Shown in pieces: positions 36,470 through 44,683 of a stretch of DNA of 64,000 nt. The notes under the pieces were generated by a model. The model was not told the DNA's origin. It was given only the letters and a program-made list of their open reading frames with translations, and ran no database searches. The translations under genes and the position numbers were made by a program. The DNA comes from Bacillus sp. es.034 (lineage in GTDB: Bacteria; Bacillota; Bacilli; Bacillales; Bacillaceae_B). Positions within the stretch are counted from its first letter, which is position 1, and every line of letters starts with the position of its first letter. The DNA is taken from assembly GCF_002563655.1 (NCBI RefSeq), contig NZ_PDIY01000001.1, positions 3,632,001 to 3,696,000 on the forward strand. The letters run 5' to 3'.

Positions 36470-37822
36470 TTACCCAATGATGACTCGTTCTTTTGGATAG
36501 TGGTATTTAGCTGTTTTTTCTTTTCCTCCAATCATAAAGAGGAAGGAGAGAATCCCCACACGACCGATAAACATCAGTGCGATGATCACACATTTGCCGA
36601 TCGAGGAAAGTTCAGAGGTGATTCCCATGGATAATCCCGTCGTTCCGAACGCGGAAGCAACTTCAAAGACAATCTCCATAATGGAATGGTCCTCAGTGAA
36701 AGTGAGGATGATGACAGATAGGAAACAGATAAAAATGGCCATCATCGTCACGACAAGGGATTTGATGACATCCTGATGGTGAATTTCCCTTTTGAATATC
36801 TTAATGGTTTGATTTCCCTTTGCAAAATGGAACAAAAATAAAATATTCAGGGCGAATGTCGTGGTCCTGATCCCTCCACCAACCGAGCTTGGTGAGGCCC
36901 CGATGAACATAAGGGCACTCATGACCAATAAGGTGGGAGTAGAAAACTCAGCCACATTCATAGTGGCGAGGCCTCCGTTCCTTGTTGTAGCCGATTGGAA
37001 AAACGAATAGAAAAATGACTCATGCCACTCCATCCCCTCAAAAAAGCGGTTGTATTCAAAGAGAAAGATGACCAATGTCCCGAATATCATTAATCCAAAG
37101 AACGTAACCGTCGTAATCTTTGAATACAAAGAAAAGTGATGTTTGTTTCTCTTCTTGCTCATGAGATAATCCTTCGTCTCGATGAGAACGGGGAACCCAA
37201 TGGCTCCGAGTGTCAATAAAATGATAGTGATGAACTGGACAAAGTAGTCGTTCGCATACGGAATAAGTGACTGACCTGTAATATCGAAGCCCGCATTCGT
37301 CGTGGCACTGACAGAGGCAAATAGTCCATGGATAAAAGCCTGCTGCCACGTGGGATAATAACCTAAGAAATAGACACCTAAGATGAATGCTCCGACGATC
37401 TCAATGAAGATGATCAGTAATAATATTTGTTTTAATAAACTTACGAGCCCAGCCAGGCTTGTCTGGTTTTGATCCGTCATGATGAGGCGGCGCTCTTTCA
37501 AGCCTATCTTCTTTCCTACGATCAACCAGAAAAACGTACCGAGTGTCATGATCCCAATTCCACCGAATTGGAGAACAAACATTAAAATGAATATTCCCGT
37601 TGTATTAAATGTGTCGACCGTGCTCACAACGGTAAGCCCTGTCACGCTCACAGCGCTTACCGCTGTAAAGATTGCATCCAGGAAACTCCACTCTGCCCCG
37701 GATTTATGAGCAATGGGAAGACTGAGCAGTACGGTTGCAATCGTGACAGCCAGTAGATAATACGTTACGATCACTTGTGCAGGAGTTAATTTATTTAAAT
37801 TCAATCTAAGCTTATACCACAT
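36470..37822 (-). CDS. ktrD: TrkH/KtrB-family potassium uptake protein, KtrD-like
   Basis: 450-residue K+ channel-like transporter with four repeated membrane-pore-membrane units. Selectivity-filter glycines are seen in SVTGLTV (about 60), ATTNAGFD (about 170), ATTRNGGLA (about 280) and GTTGLSM (about 395). The family needs a cytoplasmic KtrA/C subunit, not encoded here. Position next to sspD/sigI supports KtrD rather than KtrB. Confidence 0.92.
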   Translation of the reverse strand: MWYKLRLNLNKLTPAQVIVTYYLLAVTIATVLLSLPIAHKSGAEWSFLDAIFTAVSAVSVTGLTVVSTVDTFNTTGIFILMFVLQFGGIGIMTLGTFFWLIVGKKIGLKERRLIMTDQNQTSLAGLVSLLKQILLLIIFIEIVGAFILGVYFLGYYPTWQQAFIHGLFASVSATTNAGFDITGQSLIPYANDYFVQFITIILLTLGAIGFPVLIETKDYLMSKKRNKHHFSLYSKITTVTFFGLMIFGTLVIFLFEYNRFFEGMEWHESFFYSFFQSATTRNGGLATMNVAEFSTPTLLVMSALMFIGASPSSVGGGIRTTTFALNILFLFHFAKGNQTIKIFKREIHHQDVIKSLVVTMMAIFICFLSVIILTFTEDHSIMEIVFEVASAFGTTGLSMGITSELSSIGKCVIIALMFIGRVGILSFLFMIGGKEKTAKYHYPKERVIIG

Positions 37823-38089
37823 GTATGTAATTCCCTTTCAACGTTATTTCCTTTTCTATCTTAAAGAATAAAGCCGAAGAATGAAAGGAAAAATGAATAA
37901 TTTCTTTTATGATTATTCTTCCTTTTATATGAGCCTCCTAAACCGGCGAGTGTGGTGATTCATATCATTTCTAAGCAAACAATACAATTTCGGCGAAATA
38001 TTACCATTCATGTTCATGAAGATACTACAAATAATATAGGTACTGAAACATACATTGTTTCAAGTATCCCAGTAAGGAGGAAAACGACT

Positions 38090-38290
38090 ATGGCTAGAAG
38101 TTCAAATAAATTACTTGTTCCTGGTGTTGAACAGTACCTTGATCAAGTGAAATATGAAATCGCCCAGGAGTTTGGCGTGACGCTTGGATCTGATACAGTT
38201 GCCCGCTCTAATGGATCAGTTGGGGGAGAAATCACGAAGCGTCTTGTGATGCAAGCTCAATCTCAATTAACTGGACAACAAACTAAATAA
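38090..38290 (+). CDS. sspD: Alpha/beta-type small acid-soluble spore protein SspD
   Basis: 66-residue DNA-binding spore protein: [22 protein letters not shown] with the GPR cleavage site after Glu in YEIAQE, then [22 protein letters not shown]. It coats forespore DNA in the A-form and protects it. The ATG at 38090 has AAGGAGG 9 nt upstream; the long upstream extension from 37952 is not credible. A short TGAAACA/TGTTTCA hairpin (38045-38062) lies in the leader. The 37823-38044 stretch holds no gene. Confidence 0.96.
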   Translation: MARSSNKLLVPGVEQYLDQVKYEIAQEFGVTLGSDTVARSNGSVGGEITKRLVMQAQSQLTGQQTK

Positions 38291-38300
38291 CTTGGCACCC

Positions 38301-38329
38301 GGGTAGCTGGCTTGTACCAGCTACCCTTT
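38301..38329 (+). terminator. Terminator of sspD
   Basis: GGGTAGCTGG, loop CTTGTA, CCAGCTACCC, then TTTATC. Confidence 0.88.
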
Positions 38330-38347
38330 ATCATACTCAATAAGAAA

Positions 38348-38369
38348 GACCCATTCAGATGAATGAGCC
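38348..38369 (-). terminator. Terminator of sigI-rsgI
   Basis: Minus strand GGCTCATTC-ATCT-GAATGGGTC followed by TTTCTTATT, with one G-T pair. Confidence 0.7.
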
Positions 38370-38382
38370 TTTTCCTATTTTG

Positions 38383-39519
38383 TTAGTCATTTTTATTTTC
38401 TTTTCTGTTTTCATGACTCTGTTTCTTTTCTTCGTTTCGATTATTTTGATGATCATTATCCTTATCATTGTTTCCATGGTATCCTTGGTCATTTCCCGTA
38501 GAATGATCATGCCCTCTATTAGGTTTGTCATTCCCTCGGTTCCAATTGTTACCATTTAAGGGATTTCCCATTTGTGACTTCTCGGACTTTCCCTTCTCCC
38601 CTTTATTTTCAAGGTTAGGCTTGTGACGTTGATCATGGTTTTTTTGAGGTTTTTGAGCCTTATCCACATTTTCTTTCTTCTCTTTTACTGGCGGATTCAC
38701 CTTTTGATTCTCAGCTTTGATTTTTTCATCTATGATAGCTTTCTTTTGTTTCTCTTTTTCTTGTTTGATCATTTTATCTTGAATTTCGTTATCTTCTTTT
38801 TTTGATTCATTTTTTACAGGCTTCGTTGTTCGAGTGGAATCTTTTTGTTCAGTTTCACGAATGAGGGAACCTGCAGTCATCCCTTTATCAGAGGCTTTTT
38901 CCCTAAACTCCCGGGATGTTTCTTTCATGATGATGTTCGTGGAATGATCAGTACCGTAATCCTCGACAAACTCATTCAATTCGTCGAGTAATTCGGTTTC
39001 CCGTTTCGGATCAGAATCATCAATGAAGGAAGAAGTAATGAAAACATTTTGAATACCGTTTAAATATCCGAGTCTTTCACTTAAAAGGAAGATTTTCTCC
39101 GTCACTTCACCAACCTCTTCATTTTTCCAATCACCCAGTTCCTTTAAGAGAACCTTGGCATCATCATTGTACGGCTTGATATTCAATACCTGCTGATCTT
39201 TATTTAATGTAAGTTCCATACTGGGATTAATATCGACTGAAACATAGGCATAAGCCCGGTTGTTCTGCAGAACAGAACTTGAGAACAAGGCAATGATGAC
39301 GACAAGAACCGTCAGCAAAGATGTCGACACTCTCCAATTCCAATTCCACTTGAAAATTGATTTTGGTTTATGAGTTCTTGAGTTCAAAGGAAAGAAAGGA
39401 ATTTCTTCGCCTATCGCATACTGTTGATCGGGCTGCTTTCTTCCTGTAAGAAATTCTCCTTCCGGTGTCATCATCACCAGGTTATCCTGTTTGATTTCCA
39501 TAATGATCCCTTTTTTCAT
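38383..39519 (-). CDS. rsgI: Anti-sigma factor RsgI
   Basis: 378-residue single-pass membrane anti-sigma factor. N-terminal RsgI domain (about 1-50) binds SigI, TM at about 63-83, then an extracytoplasmic SEAL-type domain with AYVSVDINPSMELTLN (NP autocleavage site) near residue 95. The C-terminal half (about 210-378) is a disordered Lys/Asn/Glu/His-rich tail. Known RsgI tails sense the wall. Overlaps sigI by 4 nt. Confidence 0.93.
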   Translation of the reverse strand: MKKGIIMEIKQDNLVMMTPEGEFLTGRKQPDQQYAIGEEIPFFPLNSRTHKPKSIFKWNWNWRVSTSLLTVLVVIIALFSSSVLQNNRAYAYVSVDINPSMELTLNKDQQVLNIKPYNDDAKVLLKELGDWKNEEVGEVTEKIFLLSERLGYLNGIQNVFITSSFIDDSDPKRETELLDELNEFVEDYGTDHSTNIIMKETSREFREKASDKGMTAGSLIRETEQKDSTRTTKPVKNESKKEDNEIQDKMIKQEKEKQKKAIIDEKIKAENQKVNPPVKEKKENVDKAQKPQKNHDQRHKPNLENKGEKGKSEKSQMGNPLNGNNWNRGNDKPNRGHDHSTGNDQGYHGNNDKDNDHQNNRNEEKKQSHENRKENKND

Positions 39520-40271
39520 ATCTCTAACCGCCCTTTTAAATAATCCCGTAAATAAACATAATCCCCTATAAGAATGAGAGAAATGGCTATAATATATTTT
39601 CTATTTCTCTCAATTGTTTTTCTGGTGACGTTCACCTGTTTTTCTAAATTTTTTATCGGTAATCGTCTTTTTTCTGTAAGATAATCTAAAAGTTCTGGTG
39701 AACTCACTACCTTTTTGGCGATTTCTATGGCATTCAACCTTGCATCTTCATGTTTAGGAGATTGTTCAACCAGATCGTGAAAGGACAACTTGTATCGAGC
39801 CAGTTGTTCCTGAAAGTAAAGAATCTCTTCCCGTCTCTTTCTGGCTTCCTCCTGTTTTCCGAATTCCTCTACGGACACAATCTGATCTATTGTCAAACCT
39901 GGAGAATCTTCCCCATCCTCAAATAAGCCCAAATCGAAGCTTATATCCTGGAACTTCCCATTTTTTCTGATATAATCAATCACTTTCCGCTTGATGATCA
40001 CTTCAGAGAAACTGATAATGGAAGACCCACGTTGATGATTATATTTTAAAATGGCATCATGAAAGGCAATCAAACCGATGCTGAATTCATCGTCACTTTC
40101 ATATATGTAACGTTTACAGACCGATGATACCGTTTTTTTAATAAATGGCTTATAGTCTTCGAGCACTGTGTTCAATAATTGCTCATCACCATTTTGTATC
40201 TGGACCGCCATCTCTTCAAGCGATTGCTTTTTCTTTTGTTTAGCGAGTAGAAATAGTAGAACATTTAGCAT
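39516..40271 (-). CDS. sigI: RNA polymerase sigma factor SigI
   Basis: About 251 residues. Region 2 includes the conserved segments FSIGLIAFHDAI, GSSIISFSEVIIKRKVIDYIRKN (about 75-105) and a C-terminal SigI-C domain with LPIKNLEKQVNVTRKTIERN. It controls heat and cell-wall stress genes in B. subtilis. The ATG at 40271 follows GGTGAGG; the seven-codon longer form is not needed. Promoter is at 40296-40323. Confidence 0.95.
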   Translation of the reverse strand: MLNVLLFLLAKQKKKQSLEEMAVQIQNGDEQLLNTVLEDYKPFIKKTVSSVCKRYIYESDDEFSIGLIAFHDAILKYNHQRGSSIISFSEVIIKRKVIDYIRKNGKFQDISFDLGLFEDGEDSPGLTIDQIVSVEEFGKQEEARKRREEILYFQEQLARYKLSFHDLVEQSPKHEDARLNAIEIAKKVVSSPELLDYLTEKRRLPIKNLEKQVNVTRKTIERNRKYIIAISLILIGDYVYLRDYLKGRLEI

Positions 40272-40295
40272 CAGCCTCACCCCATCCTGCACACT

Positions 40296-40323
40296 ATTAT
40301 ACTCATATGGTGTTGAATGTAAA
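40296..40323 (-). promoter_or_regulatory. SigA-type promoter of sigI-rsgI
   Basis: Minus strand TTTACA (40323-40318), 16-nt spacer, TATAAT (40301-40296), about 25 nt before the sigI start. Confidence 0.65.
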
Positions 40324-40336
40324 AGGATATTAGGGA

Positions 40337-40361
40337 GAAAGGGTTGTTTTACAACCCTTTC
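40337..40361 (-). terminator. Terminator-like hairpin after the DUF5667 gene
   Basis: Perfect 10-bp stem GAAAGGGTTG / CAACCCTTTC with a 5-nt loop. The T-run is weak on both strands, so it could instead be an mRNA 3' stabiliser or an operator. Confidence 0.5.
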
Positions 40362-40401
40362 CTGACTGATGTGTCAATCACTTTCAGCCTCTACATCGAG
40401 A

Positions 40402-41601
40402 TCAAGATTCTTTATGATGACCCTTACCGCCTTCTTGTTGTTTGCCGTTCTCACTGTGCTGATGATTTGCTTTGACTGGAGCTGAATGTTGTTTTTTTTC
40501 TTCTTTCATCTCTTGGCGGGCTTCTTTTGCTTTTTGTTTGTCTTGTTCACGTACTTCCTTTGCTTCTTGTTTCTCTTGTTTACGTTCTTCTCTTGCTTCT
40601 TGTTTTGCTTCTTTATGCTGTGCTTTCCATTCTTTTTTATCTTCTTTTTTCTCTACATGTTTTTTTACTGGTAAAACAGTTTCTTCTTTATCTGGGGTTG
40701 TCGTTTCGGTAGTCTGTTCGACCGGAGCTTTTTCCTTTGCCGGCTTTTCTGTCTCTAAGACAGGTGATTCTTCCATAGGAGTTTCTGTATCCTCTTCAGA
40801 TTCACTTTTTTCAGCCTTTTGCGCTTCATTCTTCTCCAATCTGTCGAGCTTTTCAGCTAGTTTCAAGTAACTCTTTTCAATATTTTTTAGTAAAGCCGCT
40901 TTCGCTTTTGGATTTTTGACTTTTTCCATATTTGCTTTAAGTGATAAGATGTTTTGTGCCATTATTTCTTCCATGGCGGTATCATCGGTATTCTCTTCAT
41001 CCTTTCCATCATTGGAAGTGGCTTCATCTTTTAAGGCATCTTCAGAGGTTGTGTTATCTGAGTCTTCTTCCACTTTAGATTCAGCTTTGTTATCAGAATC
41101 AGCCTCAACACTCTCACCATCAGTTGAATCCTTTTCGAATTCATCATCAGACCACTGATTTTCTGATTCTTGCATCATCTCAATCGCTTTATTTAATGCT
41201 TCGATGGCTTCTTCTTGTTTATCATCTTTGAATAACTCTTCTACTTCAGCCAATCTTTCTGCAGCATATCCGGCTAATAGCTTGGCTTCTTTAGCATCGT
41301 CCATTGTAAATGCAAGCTGGATTTTTTCGATTGCAAGCTTCGCAAAATAGAAAAAATCACCAGGCAATAAGGATGGAGCCTCTGAGGCTTCCTCTAGTTG
41401 CTTAATTTCATTTTTTGATGATTCCAACATCGCATCGTCATTTACTGCAACTTCAGGACTGACTGTTTTCTCTTGCTCCAATTTAATGCTGTCAAAGTTA
41501 TCATCGTTTGAATTTGCATACGCGAGTGATCCTGGTAAGCTAATGGAACTCGCTACAATTACTGCTATTGAAGATTTTACTATTTTTGATTGTTTTTTCA
41601 T
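40402..41601 (-). CDS. Secreted DUF5667 domain protein with charged C-terminal tail
   Basis: 399 residues. Signal peptide 1-29 (cleavage after SLAYA) is followed by DUF5667 (about 70-135: PSLLPGDFFYFAKLAIEKIQ, AAERLAEVEELFKDDK). An acidic linker follows (150-215), then a helical stretch, then a Lys/Glu/Gln-rich tail with KQEKQEAKE-type repeats to the C-terminus. It is predicted to be extracellular or wall-associated. It sits just upstream of sigI-rsgI and has a SigI-like promoter. Function unknown. Confidence 0.85.
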   Translation of the reverse strand: MKKQSKIVKSSIAVIVASSISLPGSLAYANSNDDNFDSIKLEQEKTVSPEVAVNDDAMLESSKNEIKQLEEASEAPSLLPGDFFYFAKLAIEKIQLAFTMDDAKEAKLLAGYAAERLAEVEELFKDDKQEEAIEALNKAIEMMQESENQWSDDEFEKDSTDGESVEADSDNKAESKVEEDSDNTTSEDALKDEATSNDGKDEENTDDTAMEEIMAQNILSLKANMEKVKNPKAKAALLKNIEKSYLKLAEKLDRLEKNEAQKAEKSESEEDTETPMEESPVLETEKPAKEKAPVEQTTETTTPDKEETVLPVKKHVEKKEDKKEWKAQHKEAKQEAREERKQEKQEAKEVREQDKQKAKEARQEMKEEKKQHSAPVKANHQHSENGKQQEGGKGHHKES

Positions 41602-41658
41602 ATGTACACCTCAGAAGTTCATTTGGATTTGGCCGATCGATCGCCTTATTAAAGGAGT

Positions 41659-41687
41659 TACGTTTAAAGAACTTTTTTTGAGGGGGT
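41659..41687 (-). promoter_or_regulatory. SigI-like promoter candidate of DUF5667 gene
   Basis: Minus strand ACCCCC (41687-41682) and CGTA (41662-41659) with a 19-nt spacer rich in A/T. SigI promoters are marked by a C-run -35 and a CGWA -10; the spacing here is somewhat long. No convincing SigA pair is seen in this 100-nt leader. Confidence 0.4.
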
Positions 41688-41729
41688 TCAGCAAAATAAA
41701 AGTTTAGAAATTCCATTAGTCAACAGAAA

Positions 41730-41760
41730 AAAGCTAACGGGAAAACTCCACGTTAGCTTT
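41730..41760 (-). terminator. Terminator of ykoY
   Basis: Minus strand AAAGCTAACG, loop, CGTTAGCTTT, followed by TTTCTG. Confidence 0.88.
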
Positions 41761-41771
41761 ATATGACGACC

Positions 41772-42557
41772 TTATTCTGCTTTTGCTTTTCTTTCTATTT
41801 CTGCTTCTTCCTGTTTTGCTTTTCTTCTCGATAATAAATACCCACCTACAGATAGCAGGATCAATACGCTCCAGAATACAAGTTTCCACCCTTTTGATTC
41901 AGGGAAGTGATGATCCAGAATGGCTACATCAGGATGAGCAAGGGTGAACACGGCAAGTTTCACACCTACCCAGCCAACAATTAAGAAAGCCGCTGATTCC
42001 AAGGTAGGGTATTTCTCCAGTAATTTCACAAACCAGGTTGCAGCGAATCTCATGATCACCAACCCGATGATGCCCCCTAGGAACATAACAATAAACTGCC
42101 CTCCGTCAATGCCTCCCACATCAAACCAGCCAGTTGGTTGAAGGGTTACGGCCAAAGCAACGGCAGCAAGCATGGAATCAACCGCGAATGCGATATCCGC
42201 AAGTTCCACCTTGAGTACCGTAGTCCAGAATCCAGAGCCTTTCGCCGGCTTCTCTTCTACAGCCCCGGTGTCCTTCCTTTTCTTCACAAAGTGGTGAATG
42301 GCCACGTAGAATAAATAAATCGCCCCAATCGCCTGAACCTGCCACACATTTACCAAGAATGAAATGAGAAATAATGCAGCAAACCTAAAGACAAAGGCTC
42401 CTAAAAGACCGTAAAAAAGTGCTTTTTTCCTTTGTTCCACAGGTAAATGTTTAACCATTACAGCCATTACCACCGCATTATCAGCAGCTAAAATCCCTTC
42501 AAGACCTACCAATATCAGCAGGACCCATCCATATTCCAATAACATCGAAGCATCCAT
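41772..42557 (-). CDS. ykoY: TerC-family Mn2+ transporter YkoY (MeeY)
   Basis: 261 residues with seven or more membrane helices. TerC signature acidic residues in EGILAADNAVVMAVM (about 20-34) and ELADIAFAVDSMLA (about 118-131). The family exports manganese, and B. subtilis YkoY (MeeY) metallates secreted enzymes. The Mn2+ riboswitch upstream agrees. A Lys/Glu tail is cytoplasmic. Monocistronic with its own terminator. Confidence 0.95.
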   Translation of the reverse strand: MDASMLLEYGWVLLILVGLEGILAADNAVVMAVMVKHLPVEQRKKALFYGLLGAFVFRFAALFLISFLVNVWQVQAIGAIYLFYVAIHHFVKKRKDTGAVEEKPAKGSGFWTTVLKVELADIAFAVDSMLAAVALAVTLQPTGWFDVGGIDGGQFIVMFLGGIIGLVIMRFAATWFVKLLEKYPTLESAAFLIVGWVGVKLAVFTLAHPDVAILDHHFPESKGWKLVFWSVLILLSVGGYLLSRRKAKQEEAEIERKAKAE

Positions 42558-42624
42558 ACCTCTAGTCCCTCCCTATTTACATAGTTAGTTTTCCAATAGG
42601 CAAGGAATTTTATAAAAATAAAAA

Positions 42625-42747
42625 GACCCTTGCCTAAATAAGGCAAAGGTCTTGCTTAGCATACGGATATGCCAACAAAGCCGATGGCATACACCATGAA
42701 TTGACGACTTTGTTTAGGTATGAAACCTATAGCTACTCCCCTTTGAC
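42625..42747 (-). promoter_or_regulatory. yybP-ykoY manganese riboswitch
   Basis: Minus strand from 42747: GTCAAAGGGGAGTAGC, then CATACC, and downstream CATGGTGTATGCCATCGGC with GGCATATCCGTATGC. This is the conserved yybP-ykoY architecture. A terminator (GACCTTTGCC / GGCAAGGGTC, 42651-42625, then TTTTTATTT) follows. Manganese is expected to favour read-through. Confidence 0.95.
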
Positions 42748-42776
42748 AGGTAGAAAACGTTCATTTGTATACATTT

Positions 42777-42805
42777 ATTTTATCTCAAAAACACCTATTC
42801 GTAAA
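42777..42805 (-). promoter_or_regulatory. SigA promoter of ykoY
   Basis: Minus strand TTTACG (42805-42800), 17-nt spacer, TAAAAT (42782-42777), about 30 nt before the riboswitch. Confidence 0.65.
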
Positions 42806-42813
42806 GAAAAAAA

Positions 42814-43275
42814 TTATTGAACCCGTATCAGGATTGCTCGTATCAACAGCCCCAGCAACACTCCGGGAATCACAAACAAAATCGGTAGAAAAATCGGCCC
42901 GATGAATTTCCCGAATAGGTAGACCTTCGGGGAAAACATCAACCCGACCGTTACCATGTAAGCTGACATAACAAAGGGTAAAAAGCTATACTTTTCCTTT
43001 TGGCCATCTGCAATCTTATACGCATCCCACATGGCAAACATATATAAACACGGATAAAACATGAGCCACTGGTAATCAAGTATCTCTGCTGCTTTATGTG
43101 TATCGCCTAAAAAACTGTACATGATCCCCAGATTGAAGTTACTTTGAATATTGATAATGATCTCAAGAAGCACAAACAACGTTCCCTTAAACCATAAACC
43201 GACGAGTAATTGAGGAAAACCCGGCAGTGCAATACTCCAAAGGATCCCTTCTAATTTTGTAATGGATGCTTTCAT
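42814..43275 (-). CDS. Hypothetical membrane protein (153 aa)
   Basis: Not recognised. Four or so hydrophobic helices with an IALPGFPQLLVGLWFKGT opening and a WDAYKIADGQKEKYSFLP loop. The ATG at 43275 overlaps the stop of a 34-codon upstream ORF (ATGA), and its own Shine-Dalgarno is weak, so translation may depend on that ORF. Ends just before the ykoY promoter. Confidence 0.75.
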   Translation of the reverse strand: MKASITKLEGILWSIALPGFPQLLVGLWFKGTLFVLLEIIINIQSNFNLGIMYSFLGDTHKAAEILDYQWLMFYPCLYMFAMWDAYKIADGQKEKYSFLPFVMSAYMVTVGLMFSPKVYLFGKFIGPIFLPILFVIPGVLLGLLIRAILIRVQ

Positions 43276-43376
43276 ATGCACCCCGTCGAAAGTGAGGAGT
43301 GGTGAGATAGGATGCGTCTTATAGGCTTATGGAAAGGACTGTGTTTGTTTCTGTCAGGGTATGGCGTAAGTGACAT
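43272..43376 (-). CDS. Possible small upstream ORF coupled to 42814-43275 (34 aa)
   Basis: 34 codons starting MSLTPYPDRNKHS and ending HHSSLSTGCI, with AGGAGG 9 nt before the ATG. The TGA overlaps the ATG of the next gene by 4 nt, a classic coupling pattern. No family known; it could be a leader peptide. A hydrophobic 43-codon ORF lies on the opposite strand (43312-43443). Confidence 0.4.
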   Translation of the reverse strand: MSLTPYPDRNKHSPFHKPIRRILSHHSSLSTGCI

Positions 43377-43472
43377 CTTGAGATTCCTCCTATTGATGCT
43401 TCTCCCTTTATTTTTACCATATCTCTCCCAATTATTACGATGATTGCTTGTTAGAATGTTTCCATACCTCTT

Positions 43473-44561
43473 TTAATCGATCTTTACGTGCAATCGCTCA
43501 TCAGAGGCGTGTTCAAGATAAAACTCAACCATCTTTTCGATCTGGCTGGTAAGGGAAGGGCATAAAATCGATTTCCCTTCCAGGTCTTTTCGGGCATGTT
43601 GGCAATTGAATTTACCTTGGAACGTAAAATAGTCCAATGCTTCCCGTTCGACTTTTAAATAGCGTCGTATGAACCGGAAACCAAGTGCCCAATTGGATAG
43701 GGATAATGGAATACTCCCCATTGGTTTCTTTTTTAACATATGCCATAAAATATGCTCATACACATCCTTAACCATCAGTGGTACTGGATCGGTCAGATGA
43801 TACGTCTTTCCTTTCCCAACCTCCTCATGTCCAAGATAAATGGATGCTTTCACGACATATTCGACGGGGACGATATTTATATAAGAGGTACCCTCACCTA
43901 GAAATGGAATCCAAGGCAGGAAAGATAATCGCTTAAACATATTCATAATAAAATACGGTCCATGAAATTTCACGGTTTCGCCTGTTTCTGAGTTTCCTTT
44001 CACGATACCCGGTCGGATGATCGTGATCGGCAGTTTGTCCTTCAATTCATCCACCAGGACCTCTGCTTCATATTTAGTCCTTTCATAGAAGTTATGGAAA
44101 CGATCAGGACGTATCAACTCGTCCTCCATGAGTTCACCTTTACGTGATCCCGCTATGAAAGCGGTGGAAAAATACACGTATCTTTTTAATCGAGGGAAGG
44201 TTTGGCAGAAATCATTAACCTGACGTGTGCCTTCTACATTTATATTTTGTGCAATATCCTGAGGGACTGCAAGGTCATAAATGGCTGCTAAGTGCCAAAC
44301 GTATTCCACTTCCTCCCTTATCTCGAGGATTTTCTCTTCTGCCATATCAAGATTCTTTCGGGTAATGTCCCCTTCTACCAGGATAATCTCTGCATCTGAC
44401 GAGAACCCCAGCTTTCTTATTCCCTCTTCAGCCTGCTCCCTCATTGAATCAAGGTGAAGTAAGTATACCTTTGAAACCTTATCCTGTTTGAGTAACTCTC
44501 TCACAATATTATGACTTAAAAAACCCGGAAACCCCGTGATCAAATAGATCCCTTTTTCCAT
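43473..44561 (-). CDS. SDR family oxidoreductase, fatty-acyl-reductase-like (NAD_binding_4)
   Basis: 362-residue extended-type SDR. Cofactor motif ITGFPGFLSHNIV at residues 8-20 (TGxxGxx), VWHLAAIYDL near 90, catalytic YERTKYEAE (Tyr/Lys) near 160. The fold fits the NAD_binding_4 family, which includes fatty acyl-CoA reductases. No carrier domain or other lipid gene is adjacent, so the substrate is unknown. The RND pump gene lies upstream with a structured terminator between. Confidence 0.85.
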   Translation of the reverse strand: MEKGIYLITGFPGFLSHNIVRELLKQDKVSKVYLLHLDSMREQAEEGIRKLGFSSDAEIILVEGDITRKNLDMAEEKILEIREEVEYVWHLAAIYDLAVPQDIAQNINVEGTRQVNDFCQTFPRLKRYVYFSTAFIAGSRKGELMEDELIRPDRFHNFYERTKYEAEVLVDELKDKLPITIIRPGIVKGNSETGETVKFHGPYFIMNMFKRLSFLPWIPFLGEGTSYINIVPVEYVVKASIYLGHEEVGKGKTYHLTDPVPLMVKDVYEHILWHMLKKKPMGSIPLSLSNWALGFRFIRRYLKVEREALDYFTFQGKFNCQHARKDLEGKSILCPSLTSQIEKMVEFYLEHASDERLHVKID

Positions 44562-44596
44562 TTCAATCTTCTCCCCCGCTTGTGACCATTATTTTG

Positions 44597-44672
44597 ATAA
44601 AAAAGAGCTACCCTTTCGACTAAGGTACCTCATCCTTTTAGGAGGTGACTTCTTAGCATGCGGGTTAGCTCT
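44597..44672 (-). terminator. Large branched terminator/attenuator between RND and SDR genes
   Basis: Minus strand AGAGCTAACCC (44672-44662) pairs with GGGTAGCTCT (44613-44604), then TTTTTTATC. Inside, CTAAG/CTTAG and ACCTC/GAGGT form a second stem with loop CTAAAAGGAT. It is about 70 nt long, more elaborate than the other terminators here. Confidence 0.7.
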
Positions 44673-44683
44673 CGTTGTGTGTT

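Noticed and set aside
38355..38805. Hydrophobic or Met/Ile/Lys-rich ORFs over the rsgI 3' end
   Set aside because: Frame shadows of the charged low-complexity tail of RsgI.
40472..40870. Long Ser/Phe/Cys-rich plus-strand ORFs opposite the DUF5667 gene
   Set aside because: Complement of a Lys/Glu-rich repeat tail; low-complexity shadow.
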